A stretch of DNA of 64,000 bases. It comes from Flavobacterium sp. ACN2 (GTDB taxonomy: Bacteria > Bacteroidota > Bacteroidia > Flavobacteriales > Flavobacteriaceae). The stretch spans positions 62,001 through 126,000 of the forward strand of contig NZ_MRCM01000008.1 in NCBI RefSeq assembly GCF_002303885.1. The letters run 5' to 3'. Made by a program: the position numbers and the translations under genes. Each line of letters begins with the position of its first letter. The stretch's first letter is position 1. Shown in pieces: positions 1 through 9,397 of this stretch. The notes under the pieces are model-generated. The model made no database searches, was not told the origin of the DNA, and saw only the letters and a program-made list of their open reading frames with translations.

Positions 1-404
1 AAACGAATACGGATAAACCTATTGTTGTTTTTCGCTTGCGCTAAAGTGACAACCAATTCGTTGTAATGATTGCGAATTGTTTTTTCTTCTCCTAAAACCG
101 GATTCCAATTTTCATCAACAGAAGATTGTGCAGTATTTGTAATGGTAAAACCATCCATAAACGAAGCGTTGTTTTTAAGCTCTAAACCTAAAGAACTTGG
201 TTTAATAACCGGTTTCTGTTTGTATGATAATTGGTAAGACGGAATGCCGCCTTCTTTTAATTCAAATTTTAGAGAAAGATTTTTGTCTGGCGAAGTTATT
301 TCTTGTGCCTGAAGCGAAAATACACTTAGGATAACAAAAAATAAAAGCGCTGTTTTTTTGTTCAAACGCATTTGAAGCAATGTTTTTTGGGATTGAAAAT
401 TCAT
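1..404 (-). CDS. susB: Glycoside hydrolase family 97 alpha-glucosidase (SusB-like), 3' part outside window
   Basis: Only the first 134 or so codons are present; the frame is open to the window edge. The protein begins with a charged stretch and a hydrophobic signal peptide ending near LQAQE, then EITSPDKNLSLKFEL and GGIPSYQLSYKQKPVIKPSSLG, which is the usual N-terminal beta-domain of GH97 enzymes. In the Sus system GH97 enzymes release glucose from maltooligosaccharides in the periplasm. The first ATG is at 404; a second in-frame ATG at 371 (MRLNKK) sits directly before the hydrophobic core and may be the true start. It is the last gene of the starch locus, 40 bp after the GH13 gene. The catalytic region is not in the window, so inverting versus retaining type cannot be judged. 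Confidence 0.8.
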   Translation of the reverse strand, partial: MNFQSQKTLLQMRLNKKTALLFFVILSVFSLQAQEITSPDKNLSLKFELKEGGIPSYQLSYKQKPVIKPSSLGLELKNNASFMDGFTITNTAQSSVDENWNPVLGEEKTIRNHYNELVVTLAQAKNNNRFIRIR

Positions 405-444
405 TTTATTTAGTTTTTTGCAAATCTAACTTTATTAAAAGCTT

Positions 445-1842
445 TTATTCTTTTTTAAGTATTAAATATTGGTAAGCTTCTAAATTAATTTCTGAACCAA
501 TAGAAATTGTACTTCCAGTTAATGCATCTTTCCAGTTGGTATTAGCCAAAGAAGTTGGAGTCGTGTATTTAATAGATTTATTTTTAATATTTGCTACAAT
601 TAAGACTTTTTCATTTGTAGTTTCCATTGTAAAAATACTCACATCATTGCTGCTATAACCCGTTAGTTTTCCTTTTCGGAGTGCTTCACTAGAATTTCTA
701 AATGCGATTATTTTCTGATATTCTAAAAGCATTTCATTATCTGCAGTAGACCAATCGATAGGAACATTGTCAAAATAATCGATGCGTTTGTTGTACCCAA
801 TTTCCTGACCATTATAAATCATAGGAACAGATTTCATGCTTGATGCAATTACAAATGCGGCTAAAGAACCTTTTTTTCCTCCAAAAAGTTCAAGCGGAGT
901 TCCGTCAGAAAGATTCACGTCGTGATTTGTTGTATAACGTACAATTCTTCTTGAAGCGTCCAGCTGTCCATATTCTTTGGAGCTTTCAGTTTGAAGATAA
1001 CTTGCAGGTTGCGCTTCTGAAAACACTTTTTCTAAAGCGCCGAAATAAGCAAAACCAAAAGTGTAATCGAATCCCGCATCAAAATGATTGACTCTAGTGC
1101 CTTCTGCCATTAATATCATTCTTTGCTTTTTGATTTTACGGATTTTAGAAATCGCTTCTGACCAGAAATTCATCGGAACAAAATCGGCTGCATCACATCT
1201 AAATCCATCAATGTTGGCATTGTAAACCCAATAGGACATGGCATCGATCATCGCCTTTTTCATTTCTGCATTGGTATAATTTAACTGCGCTACATCTTGC
1301 CAGTTTGTTCTAGGCGGAATGGTAATGTTTCCGCTGGCATCTTTTTGGTACCAATCAGGATGAGCCGTTATCCATTGATTATCCCAAGAAGTATGATTGG
1401 CAACCCAGTCTAAAATTACCGCCATATTTTTGCTGTGTGCCTCGGTAACCAATGCTCGAAGGTCTTCTAATGTTCCGTAATCAGAATTAACGGCTTTATA
1501 ATCCTTAATAGAATAAGGAGAACCTAATTTTCCAGCTGTTTTTATTTTTCCAACAGGATAAATCGGCATCAGATAAATGACATTTGCACCTAGTTTCTGA
1601 ATATCTCCAAGTCGTTTCTGAACACCTTTTAAGTTTCCTTCTGGACTAAAAGAGCGCACATTTACCTGATAAATTACGGCATCTTCGTTGGCTGCCACTT
1701 TATCAAATGGAGATCCATACTGCTGATATTCGTTTTCTGTTCCTGGATTTGGCTCTGGTTTAAGGTTTTCTTCAGAAGAACTGCACGACACAAAAGCTAT
1801 TGAAAGCAGTAAAGCAAGAAAAATATTGGAGTTAGACTTCAT
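445..1842 (-). CDS. GH13 alpha-amylase family lipoprotein (SusG-like, compact)
   Basis: A 465-aa glycan hydrolase, expected to cut alpha-1,4 glucans at the cell surface. The signal peptide ends in a lipobox (AFVSC, Cys20) followed by SSSEEN, a serine/acid-rich tail like the Bacteroidota surface-export signal. The (beta/alpha)8 barrel shows the GH13 motifs: DWVANH near residue 145, IDGFRCDAAD with nucleophile Asp217, MAEG with acid/base Glu247, and TTNHD with Asp308. A short C-terminal beta domain follows. Bacteroides SusG is about 690 aa and has an inserted CBM58; this protein is too short for such an insert. It follows susE and precedes the GH97 gene on the same strand, so it belongs to the starch locus. 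Confidence 0.92.
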   Translation of the reverse strand: MKSNSNIFLALLLSIAFVSCSSSEENLKPEPNPGTENEYQQYGSPFDKVAANEDAVIYQVNVRSFSPEGNLKGVQKRLGDIQKLGANVIYLMPIYPVGKIKTAGKLGSPYSIKDYKAVNSDYGTLEDLRALVTEAHSKNMAVILDWVANHTSWDNQWITAHPDWYQKDASGNITIPPRTNWQDVAQLNYTNAEMKKAMIDAMSYWVYNANIDGFRCDAADFVPMNFWSEAISKIRKIKKQRMILMAEGTRVNHFDAGFDYTFGFAYFGALEKVFSEAQPASYLQTESSKEYGQLDASRRIVRYTTNHDVNLSDGTPLELFGGKKGSLAAFVIASSMKSVPMIYNGQEIGYNKRIDYFDNVPIDWSTADNEMLLEYQKIIAFRNSSEALRKGKLTGYSSNDVSIFTMETTNEKVLIVANIKNKSIKYTTPTSLANTNWKDALTGSTISIGSEINLEAYQYLILKKE

Positions 1843-1897
1843 AATTTTAAAATTAAATTGGATAGGTTTTGAGCGGCAGTTTTTATTTTTTTAGATA

Positions 1898-1924
1898 ACC
1901 TGCCTTTTGCTCAGAAAGGCAGGT
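1898..1924 (-). other. Intercistronic hairpin between susE and the amylase gene
   Basis: Perfect 10-bp stem ACCTGCCTTT / AAAGGCAGGT with a 7-nt loop. In the transcribed (minus) direction it is followed by an A-rich stretch, not U-rich, so it does not look like an intrinsic terminator. It may set mRNA stability or relative expression of the surface-binding and enzyme genes (inference). Confidence 0.5.
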
Positions 1925-1964
1925 ATCACTCAAAACTAATCTAACCAGTATGAATGATGTTAGA

Positions 1965-3044
1965 TTATTTTTTAACTATGCTGCAAGTTGCTGTTGCAGG
2001 ATAGCCATTTGTGTTTGGATCTGTTTCTTCAATAGTGAAGGTAATTTCATAAGTTCCCGCTTCAGAAATAGTGTAAGCACCTGCATTATCTTTAGTAATA
2101 ACATTTTTAGACTCATCAGCAGGGCCATAATTAACATCCCATTTGTTGTTCAATCTGAATTTCAATGCTCCAGGAACTAAGTCTGCTGTTACTTTCCATG
2201 TTTTAGTTTGATGATCATAACTCATTGGTGTGCTGTTGTCCCATCCTCCTGTTTGAGCAGTTCCAACAATTCCCCATGCATAAGCAGTTGCAGACCATTT
2301 CAACGTGTTCAAATTTACTTTAATTTGGTACGAACCTGCACTTGGAAGAAATAAATTATCATCATCCATTCTAACTAAATCTTCATTAGTAGCACCTGCA
2401 CCATAAAATTCAGCCCATGTTCTGGCAGTATTTAATTTGAATGCTAGTGCAGTTCCTTCAGCAGTCATGTATCCTTGATAGACTCCTTTTTCAATTGCGG
2501 TTAAAGTTGCAGCAGTTTCAACCGCCCAACCTTGATAATCGCCAGGCATATAAATTTCGCCAAAAGCAACTGCTTTTTCATAAGGAGTAACAGTCAACTC
2601 TACGTTTTTAGAAAACACTTTTCTGTCCATTAGAGCTTCAACACGCACTACAAGTTTGCTTGCTTTGTCTATTGGTAAACCTAAATCTGTCGCAATTTTA
2701 TTGAAATCTCTTACTGAAAAAGTTTTAGTCAAAACATCTTGCCCTACTTCTATACGTGTGGCATGTAGCCAAGCATTTGAACCCGTAATATCTGAAGGAA
2801 CATCAAATTGTACAGCATAAGTTACAGGTGCTTCAATAGGAAAAGTGACTTTATCCCAAGAAATAGTAATGGCATCTGTATCTGCATTGTCTTCCAGAAG
2901 TACAAAAGTTGTACCTGGAGCAATTTTTATATCTGATGAGAACTGGACATCTTTTAGATAGGTTAATTCTGCATCATTTTCACAAGCAGCTCCAACAATA
3001 AGTAAGGCTGTAAGTGCAAATAATCTATTTATATATTGTTTCAT
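1965..3044 (-). CDS. susE: SusE-like outer-membrane starch-binding lipoprotein
   Basis: 359 aa with a signal peptide and lipobox VGAAC (Cys21) followed by ENDAE. Residues about 27-150 form an Ig-like N-terminal region typical of SusE proteins. Two repeated modules follow, starting near GEIYMPGDYQGW and WGIVGTAQTGGWDN, each with the aromatic-rich pattern of SusE/SusF starch-binding modules. SusE proteins hold starch at the surface next to SusCD and are not catalytic. The gene lies 95 bp downstream of susD on the same strand. No SusF partner is present, so this one protein probably supplies all accessory binding. Confidence 0.85.
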   Translation of the reverse strand: MKQYINRLFALTALLIVGAACENDAELTYLKDVQFSSDIKIAPGTTFVLLEDNADTDAITISWDKVTFPIEAPVTYAVQFDVPSDITGSNAWLHATRIEVGQDVLTKTFSVRDFNKIATDLGLPIDKASKLVVRVEALMDRKVFSKNVELTVTPYEKAVAFGEIYMPGDYQGWAVETAATLTAIEKGVYQGYMTAEGTALAFKLNTARTWAEFYGAGATNEDLVRMDDDNLFLPSAGSYQIKVNLNTLKWSATAYAWGIVGTAQTGGWDNSTPMSYDHQTKTWKVTADLVPGALKFRLNNKWDVNYGPADESKNVITKDNAGAYTISEAGTYEITFTIEETDPNTNGYPATATCSIVKK

Positions 3045-3139
3045 ATGTAGTTATTATTTGTTTTTAAAGTACTATGATACTGCCGTACTTCATTATTAAA
3101 CTTGTTTTAGAACGGCGATTTCATATAAAATACTTTTAA

Positions 3140-4633
3140 TTAGTAACCTGGATTTTGTTTAAGACCTGGATTTGCATTTAAAGCAGAAGTTGGAATAGGA
3201 TAGATTTTTCTATATTCTTCTGAACCTTCCATGAATTGTTTTGCGGCTAAGAAAGTTCCAAAACGGATCATATCTTGTCTTCTGTGACCTTCCCAGTTTA
3301 GCTCAAGACCTCTTTCGTTATAAATATCAGTTAAAGTAGGTACGTTATCCAAAGCTCCTAAACCAGCACGTTGCTTAACTGCGTCGATAAATGGTTTTGC
3401 AGCAGCGGGATTATTTAAACGAACATTACATTCCGCCATCATTAAAAGAACGTCTGCATATCTGTAAATAGGGAAGTCGTTTGATGCACCTCCGCCATTT
3501 CTAGGAGTTACAGGATAGAATTTAACGTTACGAACTCCTTCTTGAGCACCTGCTCCAGGATTGTCCAATGAACTGATGTCAAGTGTATAATTTGTTCCGC
3601 CTGGCTGTTCTCCAATTAAAAACTGTTTTTTACGAATGTCACTATCTGTATATTTTTGATAGAAATCTTTAGGAACAATTGTACCATTCCATCCGCTATA
3701 CCCAAAAAGAGCCTGGCAATGTGGTCCGTATAAACTTCTTACGCTAAGAATATTTCTAGAAACAACATCTACAGTTGTATAGATAGAAAGGATAGTTTCA
3801 TCTGCAGGAAGTACATCTCCGAACAATTCATAATACGTATTTCCAAGCGGACTTGCAGCATTGTTTGAAGCTGGGTGAAGGCTAAAATTTCCTTCAGAAA
3901 CTTTTTGGCAAGCCGCAAGACATTCCGCCCATTTTGCTTGTCCTGTATAAACTTCTGCATTCAAATATACTTTTGCTAATAAAGTATAAGCAGCCCATTT
4001 GTTAAATCTTCCGTAATAATTTCCTCCTTTTTCTCCAGAAAGCAATTCTACATTTTCAGTCAATTCTTTTATAACAAAATCATAAACTTGCTGGCGGCTT
4101 GCTTGCGGAATTTTATCAACGGTAATATTATTGTCTGTGTAGAACGGAATATTTCCGTAATCATCCATTAACAGGTAATAGAAAAAAGCACGCAATACTT
4201 TTGCTTCTGCAATTTTTGACTTTTCTGCATTGGCAGTCTCTAATTGAGAAACGGCTAAATTGGCACTGAAAATTGATTTGTAAAGCCAATTCCAAGTGTT
4301 GTTTACCATCAAATCTGTTGGAAGCCATTTGTGCGTGTAAACACGTGCAAAGTCAAGCTGCCAGTCGCCTGTATTTCTGTGCGGAATTACTTGTTCGTCT
4401 GCAGCCATACTGTTCAAATCGTACCAGCCGTTATCTGCACCAGCGTATCCTACACCATCCCAGTTTCCGCCTACTTGAGCATATACACTAGCAAGCGCAA
4501 CATCTGCACCGGCTGGGGTTCCGTAGAAATCTTCGGCAGGATATTTATCATAAATATTTTCATCTACATTGGTACAGCCAACAAGAGACAGGAAACATAC
4601 ACTTCCTAACACTAATATATTTTTAAGTTTCAT
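3140..4633 (-). CDS. susD: RagB/SusD family nutrient-uptake lipoprotein
   Basis: 497 aa, close to the usual SusD length. Signal peptide with lipobox SLVGC (Cys20), then TNVDENIYDKYPAEDFYGT, the usual SusD N-terminus. The TPR-like helical body includes AKVLRAFFYYLLMDDYG, and the protein ends in the family-typical NPGLKQNPGY. SusD forms the lid over the SusC barrel and presents oligosaccharides to it. The start is only 8 bp after the susC stop, so the two are co-translated or at least co-transcribed. Given the GH13 and GH97 neighbours, the ligand is most likely a malto-oligosaccharide (inference from context). Confidence 0.95.
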   Translation of the reverse strand: MKLKNILVLGSVCFLSLVGCTNVDENIYDKYPAEDFYGTPAGADVALASVYAQVGGNWDGVGYAGADNGWYDLNSMAADEQVIPHRNTGDWQLDFARVYTHKWLPTDLMVNNTWNWLYKSIFSANLAVSQLETANAEKSKIAEAKVLRAFFYYLLMDDYGNIPFYTDNNITVDKIPQASRQQVYDFVIKELTENVELLSGEKGGNYYGRFNKWAAYTLLAKVYLNAEVYTGQAKWAECLAACQKVSEGNFSLHPASNNAASPLGNTYYELFGDVLPADETILSIYTTVDVVSRNILSVRSLYGPHCQALFGYSGWNGTIVPKDFYQKYTDSDIRKKQFLIGEQPGGTNYTLDISSLDNPGAGAQEGVRNVKFYPVTPRNGGGASNDFPIYRYADVLLMMAECNVRLNNPAAAKPFIDAVKQRAGLGALDNVPTLTDIYNERGLELNWEGHRRQDMIRFGTFLAAKQFMEGSEEYRKIYPIPTSALNANPGLKQNPGY

Positions 4634-4641
4634 TTCTTTTA

Positions 4642-7600
4642 CTATTTAAATTTTACATTCAAACCGATAGCAATACTTCTGGTACGAGGATAAATTCCTC
4701 TATCTGAACCAAAGTTATCTTCAACTTTTCCACTTCCGCTCAAAGTTACTTCTGGGTCTATACCAGAGTAATTTGTGATAAGTAAAAGGTTGTTTCCTGT
4801 AAGAGAGATTCTAACAGATTCGATGTATTTAACATCAGTAAAACGAAAATTATATCCAGCAGTAACATTTTCCAGACGCAAAAATGAACCATCTTCTAAG
4901 TACATATCAGATGCGTAAGGAGAAGTGTAAATACCTTCATCTACAGCACTTGCCAGAATGTTAGATTTACCAATATTTTCCAGTTTGCTTATGTTAGCAC
5001 GTACTTGGTTGTAGATTTTATTTCCTCCTGAACCTCTCCATAACATTGAAGCGTCAAAGTTTTTGTGCGTAAAGGTTGGATTGAAAGCATATGTATATTT
5101 TGGTAAAGCAGATCCTCTAATTACTCTGTCTGCACTTCTATCACCTTGATCAATCGTACCATTTCCGTCACGATCTTCGACTGTTTCAACTCCAGCGGCA
5201 TCTACACCTGTGTGATGTAAAATATTATAAGTACCAATTGGCTGTCCTTTTATTAAGTAAGAACTTGAACCAGCGCCTCCCCAAGCAACATAATCTGTAT
5301 TTAAAGGAACTCCATTAATACTGCCACTTAAGTTAAGTACTTCGTTTTTCATTAAAGAAACGTTTCCAGCAAGTGTAAAAGTGGTGTTTTCGTTTCTGAT
5401 TACATCATATCCAAGAGCAACCTCAAGACCTTTGTTTGAAATACTTCCTACGTTTGCCTTAATTTTATTGAAAGGATAAGGAGGCTGAGGTACCGTATAA
5501 TCAAATAATAAATTATCTGTTTTTGAAGTATAAACATCTATTGTTCCTCTTAATCTGTTGTCTAACATAGCAAAATCAAGACCGATATTGGTTTGTTTTT
5601 TAGTTTCCCATTTCAAATCAGGATTTGCGTTTTGAGCAATATTGAAATTATTAATTTGAGAACCACCAAAATAAGTGCTTCCACTACTACCAACCAAAAG
5701 TTGTGTTTTATTAGGCTCTAATCCTTGCTGATTACCTGTTTCACCATAGCCAACTCTTAATTTTAAATCGTTAATTAGAGATTGGTTTGCCATGAAATTT
5801 TCTTTTGAAATATTCCATGCAACAGATGCAGATGGGAAATACCCCCATTTATTGTTAGCTCCAAATACAGACGCACCATCTTTTCTAATACTTCCGGTAA
5901 ACAAATAACGATCTGCATAAGAATAATTAATACGATTTAAGAAAGAAACAACAGTTCTGTCATTTTTGTACGATTTCATATCTCCAGGAAGTACTTTCGA
6001 AACGTCTCCCAATTCTAGATTATTGTACGTTGTCATGTCATCAACAAAACCTCTTATTTGAGCATAATTTCCTTGGTACAATTGATTCTGCCACTCATAC
6101 AATGCCAAAACATTTATGCTGTGCGCTCCAAAAGTCTTTTTGTAATTAAGACTGATGTCCATTAATCTTTCGTTTTGTCTGTCATTTTTAATGTTAGCAA
6201 AACCTTTTTGATCAATTGCATGAGAATCTGTAGATGATGATGGATTATAAAAACCAATCGTTTTGTTTGTTTTTCTCCAGCTTCCGAACCAGCTTGCGGT
6301 TAATCCGTCAAATAAATCCAAATCAGCTTTTAAGCTTCCAAACAAATTATCAGCTTGAGATTCGTTTGTAATTTCCTGCTGCGCAGCATAAGGATTTAAG
6401 TATTGAAAAACGTTTGGATCTGTAAAATACGTTCCGTCAGTATTGAAAACCGGATCAGTCGGACGCATTAAATAAGCATTTGTAATTAAGTTAGAAACAT
6501 AATTTACGCGTCCGATAGATTGAATACTTGAGGTGGTATAATCTGTTCCGTTGTTTAAATTATAAGTCAATCTTAATTTTCCGTCTAAACCCGTTTGCGA
6601 TGCCTGAACACGCGCAATATATTTTTTATTATTTGAATTGATTACAACTCCATCTTGCAAAATCGCACTGATCGAAGCTCTGTAATTAAATTTTTCTGCA
6701 CCTCCGCCAAATGATAAAGTATGGTTTTGAGTGATTCCAGTTTTAGTTAAAATTCCGTACCAATCTGTATCAGAACCGTGGTTTGCAGATGCTGGAACAC
6801 CAACATTTTGAGCCGCTGTCCACCATTCATCAGCACTTAACATATCTAGTTTTTTTGGAATAAAATCTACAGATGCAGAACCGATATATTCGATTGTAGT
6901 TTTACCTGCTTTATTCTTTTTAGTAGTAACAATGATAACTCCAGGCGCACCGCGAGAACCGTAAATTGCAGTAGCCGATGCATCTTTTAAGATATCAATA
7001 TTCTCGATTTCTGTTGGTGGAATCTGATTCAATAAATCTAAGTTTCCCTGAATTCCATCTACAACTACCAAAGGATCGTTTCCTCCGATAAGAGAAGAAA
7101 CACCTCTAATACGCACACTTGGAGCACCACCTGGTTCACTACCAATCTGATTGATATTTACACCAGCTGCTTTTCCAGAAATCAATTGCAACGGATTTAC
7201 AAGAGCACCCTGATTCATGTCTTTTGCATTAATTGTAGACACAGCTCCAGTAACGTCTTTTTTAGACAAAGAACCGTAACCTACTAAAACAACTTCTTGT
7301 AAGTTGGTGGCGTCTGGTTCCAATTGAATGTTTAAAATGCCATTTCCAGCAGAAACTTTTTTAGTTTTATATCCTACAAAACTTACTACGATAATAGAAG
7401 AACTACTTTCGACAGTAAATTTAAATTTACCATCAAAATCGGTTACCACACTATTTTTTGTGCCTTCTTCGATGATAGAAGCTCCAGGAAGCGGAGCACC
7501 ATTTTCGTTAGTAATAATTCCAGAAATAGTTTCTTTTTCGTCTTGAATATTTTGCGATTTTAATTCTGGTTTTTTAAGAATAATCTGTGTGTCTCGAATT

Positions 7601-7923
7601 TTAAATTCGGTTGGGGTTCCTTTAAAAATTCGGTCCAAAACTACATATATCGATTGTTCCTTTACAGAGATTGAAACCGTTCGATCTAAGTCGACGTCAT
7701 TCATTTTGTAAATAAATCTGAAATCTGTTTTTTGTTCAATGGTCTCAATAACCTTTTCGATTGTTGAATTGTTTAATTCAAGGGTAACTTTTGTTTTTTG
7801 AGCATAAGTACTTGCTTTGATATTAAACATGGCGACCAAAATAAGTAGAGTAGTTAATTTCAATTTTAGGTCATTTTGGAACAATGAGTATAGAAACCCA
7901 TTATTCTTAGATTTTTTTTTCAT
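4642..7923 (-). CDS. susC: SusC/RagA TonB-dependent outer-membrane transporter with STN signalling domain
   Basis: 1093 aa. The signal region ends near STYAQ (about residue 42). Residues about 43-118 are an STN (secretin/TonB N-terminal) domain. A carboxypeptidase-regulatory-like beta-sandwich follows (GIITNENGAPLPGASI, about 134-215), then a TonB-box-like segment EVVLVGYGSLSKKDVTGAV, a plug with DPLVVVDGI, and the 22-strand barrel ending in LNVKFK. SusC imports oligosaccharides across the outer membrane using TonB energy. The STN extension is known to contact FecR-type anti-sigma factors, and a fecR and an ECF sigma gene lie directly upstream, so substrate import is probably coupled to transcription of this locus. 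Confidence 0.96.
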   Translation of the reverse strand: MKKKSKNNGFLYSLFQNDLKLKLTTLLILVAMFNIKASTYAQKTKVTLELNNSTIEKVIETIEQKTDFRFIYKMNDVDLDRTVSISVKEQSIYVVLDRIFKGTPTEFKIRDTQIILKKPELKSQNIQDEKETISGIITNENGAPLPGASIIEEGTKNSVVTDFDGKFKFTVESSSSIIVVSFVGYKTKKVSAGNGILNIQLEPDATNLQEVVLVGYGSLSKKDVTGAVSTINAKDMNQGALVNPLQLISGKAAGVNINQIGSEPGGAPSVRIRGVSSLIGGNDPLVVVDGIQGNLDLLNQIPPTEIENIDILKDASATAIYGSRGAPGVIIVTTKKNKAGKTTIEYIGSASVDFIPKKLDMLSADEWWTAAQNVGVPASANHGSDTDWYGILTKTGITQNHTLSFGGGAEKFNYRASISAILQDGVVINSNNKKYIARVQASQTGLDGKLRLTYNLNNGTDYTTSSIQSIGRVNYVSNLITNAYLMRPTDPVFNTDGTYFTDPNVFQYLNPYAAQQEITNESQADNLFGSLKADLDLFDGLTASWFGSWRKTNKTIGFYNPSSSTDSHAIDQKGFANIKNDRQNERLMDISLNYKKTFGAHSINVLALYEWQNQLYQGNYAQIRGFVDDMTTYNNLELGDVSKVLPGDMKSYKNDRTVVSFLNRINYSYADRYLFTGSIRKDGASVFGANNKWGYFPSASVAWNISKENFMANQSLINDLKLRVGYGETGNQQGLEPNKTQLLVGSSGSTYFGGSQINNFNIAQNANPDLKWETKKQTNIGLDFAMLDNRLRGTIDVYTSKTDNLLFDYTVPQPPYPFNKIKANVGSISNKGLEVALGYDVIRNENTTFTLAGNVSLMKNEVLNLSGSINGVPLNTDYVAWGGAGSSSYLIKGQPIGTYNILHHTGVDAAGVETVEDRDGNGTIDQGDRSADRVIRGSALPKYTYAFNPTFTHKNFDASMLWRGSGGNKIYNQVRANISKLENIGKSNILASAVDEGIYTSPYASDMYLEDGSFLRLENVTAGYNFRFTDVKYIESVRISLTGNNLLLITNYSGIDPEVTLSGSGKVEDNFGSDRGIYPRTRSIAIGLNVKFK

Positions 7924-8008
7924 AATTTTGTTAATTGATTGTAGTTAATTCGTTATATTCAATCACTTAGTTAATCGGAAATTGTTCGCAGCTCTTTCCG
8001 ATTTTTTT
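7923..8008 (+). ncRNA. Candidate antisense small RNA over the susC leader (speculative)
   Basis: On the plus strand a 9-bp stem AATCGGAAA (7973-7981) / TTTCCGATT (7995-8003) is followed by five more T (8004-8008): a good intrinsic terminator shape, although no plus-strand gene reads into it. Upstream, TAATTTTG at 7923-7930 fits the Flavobacterium -7 consensus TANNTTTG, but no TTG lies at the expected -33 spacing. A transcript from about 7937 would be some 70 nt and antisense to the susC 5' leader. Antisense RNAs at susC leaders (DonS type) are known in Bacteroides. Alternatively the hairpin is just part of the susC leader on the minus strand. Confidence 0.25.
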
Positions 8009-8054
8009 ATTCCCGTAATGTTATCTCATCATATATTTTTATTGGTTTTAGTGG

Positions 8055-9233
8055 TTATTTAATTAGTATTTGATTGTTTTTTATCGTGTAATTAATGCCA
8101 TGAACATCATTAAAATAGCTCATCACATTCTCAATTGATTCTTCTTTAAAGCTGGCATTAAATTTCTCGTTGGCCAGTTTTTCGTTTTTATTAATGATCG
8201 TTACGTTATAGCGTCTTTCTAGTTTAGTTATAATGTTTTTGAAAGTCATGTTTCTAAAAGTCAGTCCGCCATCAATCCAAGAAGTATAAATTTCAGTAAG
8301 AACCGGTTTTGTAAAAATCGAAGCATTTTCTTTATTGAAACTTCCTTTATAACCAGGTTTTAAGACTGTATTTTTAGAAGCATCAAATTCTTCGTTTGAA
8401 CGGTACATTCCAACAGAGCCTTCAACCAAAACAACATCTGTAGCTGCATCTTCTGGATAATTAGAAACATTAAAATGAGTTCCTAAAACGCGTACATTCA
8501 GCGCATCAGCATTTACAATAAAAGGATGTTTTTTATCTTTTGCAACGTCAAAAAAAGCTTCTCCGTCCAGATAAACCTGACGATTTTCTCCAGCAATAAA
8601 TTTTACGGGATATTTTAAAGTAGTTCCAGCGTTTAAATGAACCATAGTTCCGTCAGATAATTGCAAACGAAATTTTTTTCCAAACGGAATTTTAAGCGTG
8701 TTGTAAGCCAATTTATCAGAATCGGTTTGATTTTCGTAAACTAATTTATCACCGTTTTGATTTCCAATAATATTTCCTTTTTTATCATGAACCTGAACTT
8801 TTCCATTTTCAGAAATAACCTGAACGCTTCCGTCTTCCATCTGCAAGACAATATCCGAACTTTTAAAATCGAATGGAACTTCCGCACTTTTAGTAAAGAA
8901 ACCTTGTTTGTAAGCAAAACCAACACCCAAAAGCACCAAGACAGAAGCCGCAATAGAAATATATTTTCTATAATTAGATTTTCTAGGCTCTATTTCTATT
9001 ACTGTTTCCTGTTCTTTTGCTGTAGCTAGAATAGCATCAAAAATAGAATCAGCTTTCTGTTCCTCCATTTTTGGCATTTCGCCCAACAGATTTTTCACTT
9101 CTTCTACTGTCGGAAAATCATCAGTAAGATTATTATTGCGGCAATAGGCAATAACTTGTTCTGTTTCTTCGGCAGTACATTGGTTTAAAATAAATTTCTC
9201 TAAAAGCGTTTTTATTTCAGAATTTGAATTCAT
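8055..9233 (-). CDS. FecR family anti-sigma factor
   Basis: 392 aa from the ATG at 9233 (MNSNSEIKTLLEKFILNQC), which gives the usual N-terminus; an upstream in-frame ATG at 9296 would add 21 residues that do not look like the family. The cytoplasmic N-terminal part binds the sigma factor, a single membrane segment lies near residues 91-110 (ISIAASVLVLLGVGFAY), a FecR periplasmic domain follows (DGTMVHLNAGTTLKYP to about 275), and the C-terminal 75 residues have the DUF4974/STN-like fold (LTFRNMTFKNIITKLERRY). It should hold the ECF sigma factor until the STN domain of the downstream SusC signals. It is separated from the sigma gene by a terminator and a repeat element, and from susC by 131 bp. 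Confidence 0.93.
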   Translation of the reverse strand: MNSNSEIKTLLEKFILNQCTAEETEQVIAYCRNNNLTDDFPTVEEVKNLLGEMPKMEEQKADSIFDAILATAKEQETVIEIEPRKSNYRKYISIAASVLVLLGVGFAYKQGFFTKSAEVPFDFKSSDIVLQMEDGSVQVISENGKVQVHDKKGNIIGNQNGDKLVYENQTDSDKLAYNTLKIPFGKKFRLQLSDGTMVHLNAGTTLKYPVKFIAGENRQVYLDGEAFFDVAKDKKHPFIVNADALNVRVLGTHFNVSNYPEDAATDVVLVEGSVGMYRSNEEFDASKNTVLKPGYKGSFNKENASIFTKPVLTEIYTSWIDGGLTFRNMTFKNIITKLERRYNVTIINKNEKLANEKFNASFKEESIENVMSYFNDVHGINYTIKNNQILIK

Positions 9234-9397
9234 TAAGAATGTTTTTAGGTTCTGTGTTTCTATAATACAGCCGAGATGCAATCGAGTACTACTCAAACGT
9301 TATAAATTTTTAAATTTTAACATTTTGAATTATTTAATGCATTGGTTTTTAATGAAATGAGAATTTATTTTTTTGAAGAAATAATGATTAAATGCAT

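Noticed and set aside
3067..3089. AAGTAC...GTACTT dyad between susD and susE
   Set aside because: Only 6-bp arms around a 11-nt loop in AT-rich DNA; not distinguishable from chance.
9234..9296. Longer fecR start at 9,296
   Set aside because: The extra 21 residues are unlike FecR N-termini; MNSNSEIKTLLEKF is the usual beginning.
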